Shown: piece after piece, positions 50,950-60,484 of the stretch | How the letters are laid out: each line of letters starts with the position of its first letter | How positions within the stretch are numbered: position 1 is the first letter of the stretch | Assembly (NCBI GenBank): GCA_964408085.1 | Contig: CAYOYB010000001.1 | Span: forward strand, 130,949-194,948 | Length of the DNA stretch: 64,000 nucleotides | Direction: 5' to 3' | Origin: CAJLIR01 sp964408085 | GTDB lineage: Bacteria > Bacillota_I > Bacilli_A > RF39 > UBA660 | Translations under genes and position numbers: made by a program | Notes under the pieces: model-generated | The model's input: only the letters and a program-made list of their open reading frames with translations | Databases searched by the model: none | What the model was told of the DNA's origin: nothing

Positions 50950-53317
50950 AATGATACCTAAAGTGTTCACTCCTAAAACCAATCAACAAATAATTTCTTA
51001 TATGTTTAAAGATGTAGATGAACGAACTGGTATTTTTCAAATTAATGAAGATACTTATTCTATTTGCATGGAATATACAGATGTTTCATTTGCTAAAGCA
51101 AATGATGAGGAAGCAGAAAATATTTTCTTCAAATGGCTTGAATATTTACATTCATTTCGTGAGGATGCCCACATTGAAGTAATCAATGCTGGAACTCCAA
51201 TAAAGACTGAAAAATATAAAGAAAGGTTTGTATTTCAAACTGAACATTTAGAAGATAAAAATCAACTGAAAATTGCAGATGAATTAAATAATCTTATTAC
51301 AAATTCACTGGGTACTAATGAAGAAACATTACAAACAAAAAGATTCATCGTTATATCTTTGAAAGCAAAAAGTTATATAGAAGCAAATGCTTTGTTTTTA
51401 AATATATTTTTAAAGACAGAACAAAAGTTTAAAGAACTAAAATCGAAAGTGGATCTAGTTAGTATTAAAGAAAGACTTAAATTTATATATAATTTTTTTA
51501 ATGTAGAATCTACTGAGGATAAAAATATAGATAGTATTTGTGAGTATGCAAAAGCAAATAATTTAACTATATTTGATGTCATTGCTCCTAAAAAAATCTT
51601 AATGCGTGAAGCAGACTTGATAGAAATAGATGATAAAAAGTTTATAAGGGTTTTATATGTTTCTAAACTCCCAAAAAGTTTGACTCCAAGATTTTACAAT
51701 AGAATAACTACACTAGATGAAGTTAATTTAATTACAACATTAAATATAACTCCAACGAATGCTGCAAAAATGATAAAACAGGTTGATAAGAGTTTATCAG
51801 CTATGGAAACAGAAAGACTTGAAAAGATTAAAAGAGCAGGTAAAAGTAATTTAGACTATGAATGGGTAAAGGATAAAAAATTAGAAACAAAAATATCAAA
51901 TGCCGAACAATTACAATATGATCTTCAAAAAAATAATCAAAAGATATTTCAAAATAATTTTTTAGTATGTATAACAGCTAATAGTTTTGAAGAATTAGAA
52001 GATCAAACAGTTAGAGTACAAGAAGTTGCTTCAGAGATGTTAGTAGAATTAAAACCTCTTTTATGGCAACAACTTGAAGGATTACAAAATATTCTTCCTT
52101 TAGGGCATAATACTCTCCAATTTCAAAGGACATTGACTAGTGAAGCAACAGCTGTTAATGTTCCATTTAATAGTAAAGACTTCAATCATGAGAAGTCTTT
52201 ATTTTATGGAGTAAATCTTGTAAGTAAAAATGCTATATTTTGTGATAGAAAAAAATTAATCAATGGGAACGGATGTGTTTTAGCAACTTCAGGAGCAGGT
52301 AAATCTTTTAATGTTAAAACAATTATTGAGCAAATTTTAATTCGCTACCCATTAGATGATATTTGCATAATAGAACCACAAAATGAGTATTCAAATTTAC
52401 TAGAAGTTTTTGGTGGGCAAAAGATATTTATATCTACTAACTCTAATACTCATATCAATCCTTTTGATTTATCTTTAAATTATGGATGTACTGATAATGG
52501 AAAGAGTCAACCTGTAAAAAGTAAGGTAGAATATATAATTGCCTTTCTTGAGAGCATCGTTGGAGCTAATGCGTTAACTGGTGGGCAAAAAACAATTATA
52601 GATAGATGCACTAAAATTATATTTGAGGATTATGAAAAAAGTAATTTTTCAGATGATAATTTACTACCAACTTTACCAGATTTCTATAATATGCTTTTAA
52701 AACAGCCAGAACAAGAGGCAAAAGATCTTGCACTTATTATCGAAAGATATGTCAAGGGTTCTATGGATTTGTTTTCTAAAAAAACAAATATAGATATCCA
52801 AAATAGATTAGTATCATTTGATATTAGCCAACTATCAGAATCATTGCAAACTACTGGGTATCTAGTTGTATTAGATCATATACAGAATAGACTCGCAAGA
52901 AATAAGGAACTAGGGAAGTATACGTGGATTTTTATTGATGAGTTTCATATATTACTTGCTAATCCATACTCTGCACAATATGTCGCAAACTTCTATAAAA
53001 CAGGAAGAAAATTAAATGCTTTAAATACTGTTATATCTCAACAAATATCTCATTTGTTAAGATCTGAATCTGGTAAAGATATTTTATCAAATTCAGAGTT
53101 TGCCCTAATATTAAAACAAAAACCACTAGACTTGCCATCTATTTGTAATATTTTCAATATAAGTGAAGAGGAATCAATGTATGTGCAAGGAGATGCTCCA
53201 ACAGGACAGGGATTAGTAGTTTTTGGTTCAGATGTAATTCCTTTTACTAATAAAGTACCTACTGATTATTTAATATATAAAGTTAATAATACAGATAGTC
53301 AAGTTCAAGCGAGGTAA
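50903..53317 (+). CDS. VirB4-family conjugation ATPase
   Basis: The 804-aa protein is a full-length VirB4/TraE-like motor. Walker A is GAGKS (464-468) and Walker B is IFIDEFH (D679), with the CagE/TrbE N-domain before them. It energises assembly and substrate transfer of the type IV channel. ATG 50903 has AAAGGA about 14 bases upstream; ATG 50951 (MIPKVF) is an alternative that would remove a basic 16-residue extension. Confidence 0.94.
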   Translation: MNKKKKQNKKNAKKNKMIPKVFTPKTNQQIISYMFKDVDERTGIFQINEDTYSICMEYTDVSFAKANDEEAENIFFKWLEYLHSFREDAHIEVINAGTPIKTEKYKERFVFQTEHLEDKNQLKIADELNNLITNSLGTNEETLQTKRFIVISLKAKSYIEANALFLNIFLKTEQKFKELKSKVDLVSIKERLKFIYNFFNVESTEDKNIDSICEYAKANNLTIFDVIAPKKILMREADLIEIDDKKFIRVLYVSKLPKSLTPRFYNRITTLDEVNLITTLNITPTNAAKMIKQVDKSLSAMETERLEKIKRAGKSNLDYEWVKDKKLETKISNAEQLQYDLQKNNQKIFQNNFLVCITANSFEELEDQTVRVQEVASEMLVELKPLLWQQLEGLQNILPLGHNTLQFQRTLTSEATAVNVPFNSKDFNHEKSLFYGVNLVSKNAIFCDRKKLINGNGCVLATSGAGKSFNVKTIIEQILIRYPLDDICIIEPQNEYSNLLEVFGGQKIFISTNSNTHINPFDLSLNYGCTDNGKSQPVKSKVEYIIAFLESIVGANALTGGQKTIIDRCTKIIFEDYEKSNFSDDNLLPTLPDFYNMLLKQPEQEAKDLALIIERYVKGSMDLFSKKTNIDIQNRLVSFDISQLSESLQTTGYLVVLDHIQNRLARNKELGKYTWIFIDEFHILLANPYSAQYVANFYKTGRKLNALNTVISQQISHLLRSESGKDILSNSEFALILKQKPLDLPSICNIFNISEEESMYVQGDAPTGQGLVVFGSDVIPFTNKVPTDYLIYKVNNTDSQVQAR

Positions 53318-53319
53318 TT

Positions 53320-55116
53320 ATGAAAGATAATACCGAACGAGATACTAAAAAGTCAATTGATAGATTATCAACATTATCATCAGAAGCATCTAACCGTACA
53401 TTTAGCTTAGTTGATAAAGCAGCAAAAAATATATCCGATTATAATGAAAATAAAGAATTAGAAAAACAAGTAAATAATGATAATTCTGATTCAGAATCAA
53501 GGTTAAAAACGAATGAGAATGTTGATAATAATCCAAACAAATCAACTGAAGATGTAAAAATTGATAGTGACTGTAATTCATCAACTAGATTAAAAACTAA
53601 TATTAATGAAGATAGTAAAAATATTTCTTCAAATGCAGATGAAATAAAATCTGAAGAAAATACACTTAAAAAAAGTAAGTTAAAAACAGCAATAGAAAAA
53701 ACGGGCAAGAAAGTATTCAAATTTAATGATAATCAAGGTAAAATCTCTAAAACTGTTACTGTTGTTAGTAAAGGTGGAGAAACGGTATCAAAGTTTGGGA
53801 AAACATTAGTAAAAACTTCAAGAGAATTAAATAAAGCAATGACTGAAGATGGTAGTGGTACTGATTATATAAAAGACAAAATTAATCGAAAAGTAAAGAC
53901 AAAGGTATCTAAAACAGCAAGAAAAGCAACTTCCAAGGTTACTAAAAAACTCAAGCAAAAGTTTGGAAAAAAATTACTTCAATTAGCTAAAACAGTATTA
54001 GTTAAATTGATTAAAATACTAATGTCATTATTTGCAGCACTTGCAGAATTTATTATACCAATTGCTCTTGTGGTTATTCTTCTTGCAGCGTTAGGTTCAA
54101 TATTTGGCTCTAGTTCATCAGATAGTACACTTAATTCATATAAAAAATATATGAACTCTATCCAGGAAGAATATGATAAACAAGTAAATACTTTTTTACA
54201 AGAAAATCCAGATGGAATAGTAATAGGTGTAAAAGGTAGTTATGGAAAAATAGATTGGAGAATACCATTATCAATAATGCAGGGAACAATGGCTGATTTA
54301 ACATTAGATCAAACAGAAAAAGATTTAATTAAAAAGTTTAAAGATGCCAATCTATTAGAAAAACATGAAATAGTAGATCAGGTAGTTGAAGATACAGATG
54401 CAGATGGAAATGTAGTAGAGAAGACAGTGAAAGTTTTAGTAATTACTAACGGAATGTATGGAGATTATATGGATTGGTGCAAGAATAACTATTCTGCTAT
54501 ATCAGATTTTAATAAAAAGAAAAAAGTATCAGATGGTACTGATACATATTTTTCTAGCGATCAATTGGAAGTTATACAGATGCTTTATCAATCTGATACC
54601 TTTGGAGATTTACTAGGAGATGACTTTAAAACAAAAACTCCAATTTATGGTAGTACATCTACAAAAGCAGATTTAAATAGTGAAAATTATAATTCAAAAA
54701 ATATACTTGCAACAAGTGGATTTAAAGGTCAATGTACCTGGTATTCACATGGTAGAGCATTAGAATTATTTAAAGTTGTACTACCTTCTGGAAACGCTCA
54801 AACATGGTTAAATTCAGCAATCACTATGGGGTATGAAACAGGAACACAGCCATCTTACAATTCTGTTGTAGTATTAGCAGGACGAAAGTTTGGACACGTA
54901 GCATTTGTCGAAGCGTACGATGGTGAAAGTATAACTATTAGTGAAGGTAACATTGGTAATCCTTGTAGTAATGATGATACTTGTAATCAAGTAGAATATG
55001 CAAATCAACATGCTAATGATTTAGTTAGAACTAAAACTTATAGTTCATTTGATGAGTATAGAAAAGCAAGTAAAAGCAGTGGTCTAACAATTGTAGGGTT
55101 TATATATCTAAGTTAG
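53320..55116 (+). CDS. Conjugative cell-wall hydrolase with CHAP domain
   Basis: The 598-aa protein has a ~220-residue charged cytoplasmic N-region, one membrane segment (about 232-258), a connecting outer region and a C-terminal CHAP domain (about 465-598). Catalytic residues are probably C472 (GQCTWYSHGRA) and H526 (GHVAFVEAYDGE). It would open the peptidoglycan for the mating channel, as Tn916 Orf14 and VirB1-like enzymes do. The region before CHAP has a lytic-transglycosylase-like position but no certain Glu motif. It follows virB4 by two bases. Confidence 0.88.
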   Translation: MKDNTERDTKKSIDRLSTLSSEASNRTFSLVDKAAKNISDYNENKELEKQVNNDNSDSESRLKTNENVDNNPNKSTEDVKIDSDCNSSTRLKTNINEDSKNISSNADEIKSEENTLKKSKLKTAIEKTGKKVFKFNDNQGKISKTVTVVSKGGETVSKFGKTLVKTSRELNKAMTEDGSGTDYIKDKINRKVKTKVSKTARKATSKVTKKLKQKFGKKLLQLAKTVLVKLIKILMSLFAALAEFIIPIALVVILLAALGSIFGSSSSDSTLNSYKKYMNSIQEEYDKQVNTFLQENPDGIVIGVKGSYGKIDWRIPLSIMQGTMADLTLDQTEKDLIKKFKDANLLEKHEIVDQVVEDTDADGNVVEKTVKVLVITNGMYGDYMDWCKNNYSAISDFNKKKKVSDGTDTYFSSDQLEVIQMLYQSDTFGDLLGDDFKTKTPIYGSTSTKADLNSENYNSKNILATSGFKGQCTWYSHGRALELFKVVLPSGNAQTWLNSAITMGYETGTQPSYNSVVVLAGRKFGHVAFVEAYDGESITISEGNIGNPCSNDDTCNQVEYANQHANDLVRTKTYSSFDEYRKASKSSGLTIVGFIYLS

Positions 55117-55136
55117 AAAGGTAAAAAGGAGAAAAT

Positions 55137-55553
55137 ATGAATAAAAAGAAATTGATAGTTTTATTAATAGTTGTTTTTATTATTAGTAGTATTATATCAG
55201 TGTTATTTAATTATAGGGATATTAAAAGGAATATAGCTATTACTCAAGAGGAGCAAAAAGAACAACAGGAGTATGAAGAAAGATTAAAACAGGATTTGAT
55301 AAGTCCTGTTTTAATTTTGAAGCAAGATAAACTTATTATGTATCAAGGAGATGAAATTAATTATAAATCATTTATCAAAAAAGCTACAGATAATTTAGAA
55401 GGTGATTTAACTGAAAAAGTTAAATATACAGAAATAGATACTTCTCAACCTGGTGAATTTTATATTGATTATGAAGTAAGCGATTCAGCTTCTAATGTAA
55501 TCAAGGCAAGGTTATTAGTAATAATTCGTGAGAAACCAAATTTTAAAAATTAA
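55137..55553 (+). CDS. Membrane-anchored DUF5011-like protein
   Basis: The 138-aa protein has one membrane segment (residues 5-23), a Glu/Gln-rich stem and one Ig-like DUF5011 domain (about 55-133, with YQGDEINYKSFIKKATDNLEGDLTEKVKY). AAAAGGAG precedes the ATG. It probably supports the mating channel at the surface. Confidence 0.75.
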   Translation: MNKKKLIVLLIVVFIISSIISVLFNYRDIKRNIAITQEEQKEQQEYEERLKQDLISPVLILKQDKLIMYQGDEINYKSFIKKATDNLEGDLTEKVKYTEIDTSQPGEFYIDYEVSDSASNVIKARLLVIIREKPNFKN

Positions 55554-55579
55554 TTTTTATATAAGAGAGGTGATGGAAT

Positions 55580-56329
55580 ATGACTGATGAACAACTATTA
55601 GTGATGTATCAAAAATATAAGAAAAAAAGAATTGTGATTATTAGCTTAATAATAGCAATAATTATCATTTCTATATTTGTATATTTAGGTATCAGTAATA
55701 CTTCATCGAAAGATAAAGTTGAAACTAATAAACCTACTAACAATGAAGTTATTAAAGATAAAACAGCACCAAAAATAAAATTGAATACTGATAGCATTGA
55801 AATCACGAAAGGGGGTGATATAGACTATTTAAAATATATTGAAAGTGTTATAGATGATACAGATGGTGACTTAACGGATAAGATTACTTATGTTGAGATA
55901 GATACTTCATTAGTTGGAGAACAAAGTATTATATATAGTGTTTCCGATTCTTCAGGAAACATATCCCAAGAAATAATTAAAGTTAATATTTTGGAAAATA
56001 AGATATCAGTTGAAGAATCTCCACAACAAACTTTCTCCCCTAAAAAAGAAGAACCAAAACAAGAAGAACCTAAGTCTTCTAGTGATTCAGGTTCTGTGAA
56101 CAATACAGCACCATCTAATAAAAACGAAATTCCATCTAGTAATGAAACACCTACAAATCCATCGATGGAGAAAATTGAAAAATATTTTCTGTTTTCTGAT
56201 GGATATACAATGTTAAATGTTTCAGATGCTTGTGCTACGGAATTAAAGAAAACAAATAGAACAGGTATGTGTAGTCCTATTCAGGATGAAAATGGAATCT
56301 ATTTAGGTATGAAGTTAGTAGTAGAGTAA
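55580..56329 (+). CDS. Membrane-anchored DUF5011-like protein with Pro/Ser linker
   Basis: The 249-aa protein has a membrane segment (about 17-36), a DUF5011 domain (about 60-135: KGGDIDYLKYIESVIDDTDGDLTDKITY), a Pro/Glu/Ser linker and a small C-terminal domain with two Cys (CATELKKTNRTGMC). It parallels the preceding gene and probably arose by duplication. GAGAGGTGA precedes the ATG. Confidence 0.75.
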   Translation: MTDEQLLVMYQKYKKKRIVIISLIIAIIIISIFVYLGISNTSSKDKVETNKPTNNEVIKDKTAPKIKLNTDSIEITKGGDIDYLKYIESVIDDTDGDLTDKITYVEIDTSLVGEQSIIYSVSDSSGNISQEIIKVNILENKISVEESPQQTFSPKKEEPKQEEPKSSSDSGSVNNTAPSNKNEIPSSNETPTNPSMEKIEKYFLFSDGYTMLNVSDACATELKKTNRTGMCSPIQDENGIYLGMKLVVE

Positions 56330-56344
56330 TTTTTTTACACTATT

Positions 56345-56362
56345 AGTTTACTAGTGTAGACT
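56345..56362. promoter_or_regulatory. ICE operator, copy 6
   Basis: AGTTTACTAGTGTAGACT lies 26 bases before the accessory operon. Its flanking leader (ending in ATAGAAAAGGAGAAAATTATG) is nearly identical to that after copy 5, so the two control regions are duplicates. Confidence 0.72.
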
Positions 56363-56388
56363 ACAAAAAAATAGAAAAGGAGAAAATT

Positions 56389-56796
56389 ATGAAAAACGAT
56401 GTTGTATTATTAGCAAGTATTATTAAAAAAAGGAGAATTACACTTGGATATAGTTTAAGAAGTTTAGCAAAAGAAGTAGGAATAAGCCATACAGAACTTG
56501 CACGTATAGAAAATGGCAATAGAACTAATTTTAGTTTGGTGGTTATTGCTAGACTATGTGAGATTCTAAAACTTGATTTTATAAATTTACTAACAATTAC
56601 TGGATATATACCATCAAATAGTCAGATCAATAATTATTTTGAAAATTATGATACAGATGAAGAAGAATATGAAGATGACTATGATTATGATGATGAAGAA
56701 ATAGATGATATTATAGATTTTGATTTTACTATTGAAATCAATTTAGAAGAAAATGAAATGTATATTACATTAAAGTTAGCTAATGATTGGGAGTAA
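56389..56796 (+). CDS. XRE-family regulator with acidic C-terminal tail
   Basis: The 135-aa protein has an HTH_3/XRE domain (residues 8-68, RSLAKEVGISHTELARIENG) followed by a strongly acidic linker (DTDEEEYEDDYDYDDEE) and a short beta-forming end. The tail could mimic DNA or bind a partner. It is the first gene after operator copy 6 and may regulate its own operon. Confidence 0.8.
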   Translation: MKNDVVLLASIIKKRRITLGYSLRSLAKEVGISHTELARIENGNRTNFSLVVIARLCEILKLDFINLLTITGYIPSNSQINNYFENYDTDEEEYEDDYDYDDEEIDDIIDFDFTIEINLEENEMYITLKLANDWE

Positions 56797-56799
56797 CTT

Positions 56800-57429
56800 A
56801 TGAAAAATATTTTAACTGAAGCAGAAATCAATGCAATTAAAGAGAAATATATACCAGGTACAAAATTAAAACTTTTAGAAGATACGAAAGAAGAACCTTA
56901 TCATCCAATTAAAGCAGGTGAAATTGGAACAGTCGATCATGTTGATGATATAGGAACTATTCATATAAATTGGGAAAACGGAAGACAGTTTGGTATAATA
57001 CCTGAAGTCGATAGTTTTGAAATAATCTCAGTACCAGAAAAAATTAAAGTTATCTTTGTAAAAGTAGGGGAAGAACCTATTGTAAAAGAAATTTATAATA
57101 CACTTAAAGCAATGCAAAAAGAAGTTGGAGGTCTTATAGAATGTCTTGGTACTTCATTTTCGGATAAAGAAGATTATGATTTTATTTTTAATGAAGAGGG
57201 TAAATTATATGGTTTAACTGGTAACAGATATATCTATAATAAGCAAGATATTATTGCTGGTGACTTTCTAGTTTCAAAATCAAATGAAGAAGGAGAATTT
57301 GTAACATTGACTGATGAAGAATGTGAAATGCTAATTGATAAAGTAAAAGAGCAATGTCCTTCAGCTCCTCCAACGAAAGAATATGACCTAAGCATAAATG
57401 TTTATATGGAAGAGGAGATGGATAGATAA
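56800..57429 (+). CDS. DUF4314/DUF3846 ICE protein
   Basis: The 209-aa protein combines an N-terminal DUF4314-like SH3-type domain (residues 1-75: PGTKLKLLEDTKEEPYHPIK, then GTVDHVDDIGTIHINWENG) and a DUF3846-like domain (about 78-170: KVIFVKVGEEPIVKEIYNTL). Both are common on Gram-positive conjugative elements and have no settled function. It ends in EEEMDR. It starts three bases after the HTH gene. Confidence 0.8.
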   Translation: MKNILTEAEINAIKEKYIPGTKLKLLEDTKEEPYHPIKAGEIGTVDHVDDIGTIHINWENGRQFGIIPEVDSFEIISVPEKIKVIFVKVGEEPIVKEIYNTLKAMQKEVGGLIECLGTSFSDKEDYDFIFNEEGKLYGLTGNRYIYNKQDIIAGDFLVSKSNEEGEFVTLTDEECEMLIDKVKEQCPSAPPTKEYDLSINVYMEEEMDR

Positions 57430-57785
57430 TGGACGAAATTATAATTAGCAGTGAAAACCATATTCTTCATATATGTAATCAAGGATCTACTGTAGATTAT
57501 ACTATTTACAATAATAAAGGGCATAGTCTGGATGGTGGAATCCTTGAAAGTAGCAAAGATGAATTTGAAAATGATAAAGCAATTAATGAAATAGTTATGA
57601 TAATCAGAGAGCGATTTAAATTTTCAGAACCTTTTATTCATTTATCTGGTGATAAAGCAACTAGTTTATTAGAACTTATTGAAATGGAAGATTATAAAAA
57701 TACCCAAGCAAAAGTTAAAACGTATGTATCTTCTACTAAAGATACCTCTGATGTCATTGATAATGAAATGGAAATAACAAAATAG
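57429..57785 (+). CDS. Hypothetical ICE accessory protein
   Basis: The 118-aa protein is unrecognised. The N-terminal two-thirds looks like an alpha/beta domain (HILHICNQGSTVDYTIYNNK), followed by a charged tail ending in NEMEITK. It overlaps the preceding stop (TAATG) and precedes the methyltransferase by one base. Confidence 0.6.
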   Translation: MDEIIISSENHILHICNQGSTVDYTIYNNKGHSLDGGILESSKDEFENDKAINEIVMIIRERFKFSEPFIHLSGDKATSLLELIEMEDYKNTQAKVKTYVSSTKDTSDVIDNEMEITK

Positions 57786-57786
57786 A

Positions 57787-58824
57787 ATGGCATCTATTCA
57801 AGTTTCATTGTTGGATTATTTTAGCGATTGTGAATCATTTACTTTAAAGGAAGCTGAAAATGTAATTGAAGATGTAATGGAGTTAGATGTAAAAAAACCT
57901 TCTATTCGTGCTCGTATTTATGAAGGTATTGATAAAGGATTGTTTACTAGAGTTGATAAGGGTGTATATAAGATTTCTAAAGATGGATGTGATTGTTTAT
58001 TAATAAACGGAGATGGTAGAGATTTATCTATGATTAAAGATAACTCCATTGATGCAATTATAACCGACCATCCTTATGATTTATTAACTAATAAAGGTGG
58101 AAATCGTAATTTTGCTGATTCATATTCCTGTTTTCAGTATAGTGAAAAAGATTTTCAAGAAAAGTTTCGAGTTTTAAAACCTGGAGCTTTTTTAGTTGAA
58201 TTCTTACCTGAGGAATCTGGAGGTAATTGGGAATATCTCACTAAAGTAAAAAATATGGCGAAGGAATCAGGTTTTTTATATTATGCAAAAGTTAGTTGGA
58301 TTAAAGGTAATCAAGTTAATAATACTGGAAGAAAATCAAGTAATAGTGAAGATATTTTATTTCTTTCTAAAGGAAAAGCAAGAGAGCTTAGATTAGATAC
58401 TAAAAAAAATATAAAGGAACTAAATGAAGCTGGAATTAATCCAAAGGGATTATCTTCAGAAGAAATAAAAAATATTCTTACAAAAAATGATTTACCAGTA
58501 CACTATATGAGTGGAACAAATGGGATGCTACCAACTTCTTTTGTATATGAACCACCTAGTAAACAAGAAAGAATCCACCAGGCACAAAAGCCAAAAGAAT
58601 TATATAAAGCGATTGAAAAATATATTACAAATGAATTTGAAAATATTTTAGATCAATTTGCTGGTTCTTGTGCATTAGGTGAAGCATCACTTGAGATAAA
58701 TAGAAATTCTATATTATTTGAAATTGATTCTGATATGGTAAATATTGTTAGAGATGAATTCAAAAATAGAAATTTAAAATTTGAAGTGATTAAAGATGTA
58801 GAAGATTTTGATTTAGAAAAATAG
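57787..58824 (+). CDS. Orphan DNA methyltransferase (N4/N6 class) with variant DHPY motif
   Basis: The 345-aa protein has an N-terminal winged-helix-like region (about 15-65) and a beta-class amino-methyltransferase domain. Motif IV comes first (TDHPYDL, D94-Y97) and the SAM-binding motif later (FAGSCALGEA, about 291-300). The catalytic motif is DHPY rather than the usual DPPY. No restriction endonuclease is adjacent, so it probably protects the ICE from host restriction or marks its own DNA. It ends in EDFDLEK. Confidence 0.82.
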   Translation: MASIQVSLLDYFSDCESFTLKEAENVIEDVMELDVKKPSIRARIYEGIDKGLFTRVDKGVYKISKDGCDCLLINGDGRDLSMIKDNSIDAIITDHPYDLLTNKGGNRNFADSYSCFQYSEKDFQEKFRVLKPGAFLVEFLPEESGGNWEYLTKVKNMAKESGFLYYAKVSWIKGNQVNNTGRKSSNSEDILFLSKGKARELRLDTKKNIKELNEAGINPKGLSSEEIKNILTKNDLPVHYMSGTNGMLPTSFVYEPPSKQERIHQAQKPKELYKAIEKYITNEFENILDQFAGSCALGEASLEINRNSILFEIDSDMVNIVRDEFKNRNLKFEVIKDVEDFDLEK

Positions 58825-58839
58825 AAAAGGAGATAATAT

Positions 58840-59430
58840 ATGAGAAAATTTTATGATAATTTTATTCAATCAAAACCTAAAGAAATGGCAAAAATAATAG
58901 AGGATATGACATTTAAGTTCATTGATCCTAAAACACAACAACCAACAAGAGTTCCAGCAGCACATTATGAAAAAGAACTAGGGCAAGAAATAGAAAGAAC
59001 AGTATCTCAAGCTGTTAGTTTGAAATTTCTTTCAATAATGTATGACCAATTAAATTTATTTAAAAAAGAAAATGAGGATTTATTTTATAAAGCTCTCATT
59101 TGTTTAGATAATGGTTTAAATCCAAAAGATTTAAGAATTTCAGAACAAATTGCGTTGAATCACACGTATGAGTTTCTTCAAAATAAACAAATAGAAGAGA
59201 AAAGAAATTTTCATTTATTTAATCCTGAAATTACTGAAGAATATAAAAAAGGTTTAACAGATCCTAATATTCAAGCACAAGCAATGGAAATATCAAACTT
59301 TTTGGAGAACCAAGAATCAAGAGAATTAAATCGTGTAAAAGATAATACAGAGCAACAGTTTAAGTCTAATGATGATAATTCTTTTGAACAATATTATGAT
59401 GATCAAGAAGATATGGAAAAGGATTATTAG
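58840..59430 (+). CDS. Hypothetical helical ICE protein
   Basis: The 196-aa protein is unrecognised, soluble and mostly helical. Its acidic end reads EDMEKDY, a variant of the shared tail. AAAGGAG precedes the ATG. It belongs to the accessory operon. Confidence 0.6.
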   Translation: MRKFYDNFIQSKPKEMAKIIEDMTFKFIDPKTQQPTRVPAAHYEKELGQEIERTVSQAVSLKFLSIMYDQLNLFKKENEDLFYKALICLDNGLNPKDLRISEQIALNHTYEFLQNKQIEEKRNFHLFNPEITEEYKKGLTDPNIQAQAMEISNFLENQESRELNRVKDNTEQQFKSNDDNSFEQYYDDQEDMEKDY

Positions 59431-59442
59431 GAGCTATTTATT

Positions 59443-60468
59443 ATGGAAAAAATTGAAAAATTTTTATTAGATGAAAATTTAAATGATCAGTTATTTGATA
59501 AGAGTTATACAGGTAAACTAAAAATTCACAAAGAAAAATATGATAATAGATTTATTGTAATATATATTAAACATTATAGAGGAGATTTAGAACAACAAGA
59601 TTATAATGTTGGAGGTTATCTTGATATAAAAGAAAAATGTCTTTATGACTGTGATTATTGGTTAAGGGACGTAATACCTAAAGAGGGCTCAATAAATTTG
59701 AGTTCCTTTTCTAATTTAGGTAGTAAGTTATATGATGATATAAAAAATTATATTTTCAATTATTCATTCAAACAGTCAGATATGCTAAAAGAAATAGCAA
59801 TCGAAAAATTTAATCAAACTGAAGATTACAAAAAAAACAGGTATAAGACAGAAGTTAGAGAATTATTTATAGCTGAGCAAGATCCTGTCATTACATTAGA
59901 AAAAGGTTACTATGATGCAGGAGTAATGAATAAAGATGAATATCGTGGCAAAAATTTGTATATAAAATATTTAGATAATCCAAAAAAAATAGTTGAAAAA
60001 ATATCAAAGGAATTAATAGAAGAATATAAGGAACAATTAGGATTAGAGTTATTAATATATGAAGATAAGATTGATTATTTAAATCAAATAAAGAATAATG
60101 AAAATCATGAGTTTGATTATCTTTATATAAATAAAGAAATGTACAATTCTATTAAAGATATAGATGCTAAAACTTTGAATATTACTATTCATTATGGAAC
60201 AAATGATATGACTTTTAAGTATGATTATGGTACATTAAAAAGAGATTTATTGAATGATGATAGGGGTAGTAGTAGTTGGGGTGTTGCTTACGATAAGGTA
60301 TCTGATTTTATAAAAGAAAATACTAATAATACAAATCATAGAGGGACTGAAGAGTTCCTTTTTTCGAATGTAACATCAATCACTTATGGTAAAAAGGAAT
60401 TATACCACAAAGACTTTACTATTTCTAATGATGAAATAGAACAAGATGATATGGAAATGGAAAGATAG
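59443..60468 (+). CDS. Hypothetical ICE accessory protein with DMEMER tail
   Basis: The 341-aa protein is unrecognised. It is soluble, mixed alpha/beta and contains a repeated aromatic pattern (GGYLDIKEKCLYDCDYWL near residue 57). The ribosome site TTAGGAG overlaps the previous stop. The tail EQDDMEMER matches the shared C-terminal motif. Confidence 0.6.
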   Translation: MEKIEKFLLDENLNDQLFDKSYTGKLKIHKEKYDNRFIVIYIKHYRGDLEQQDYNVGGYLDIKEKCLYDCDYWLRDVIPKEGSINLSSFSNLGSKLYDDIKNYIFNYSFKQSDMLKEIAIEKFNQTEDYKKNRYKTEVRELFIAEQDPVITLEKGYYDAGVMNKDEYRGKNLYIKYLDNPKKIVEKISKELIEEYKEQLGLELLIYEDKIDYLNQIKNNENHEFDYLYINKEMYNSIKDIDAKTLNITIHYGTNDMTFKYDYGTLKRDLLNDDRGSSSWGVAYDKVSDFIKENTNNTNHRGTEEFLFSNVTSITYGKKELYHKDFTISNDEIEQDDMEMER

Positions 60469-60484
60469 AAAGGCAGATTATATT

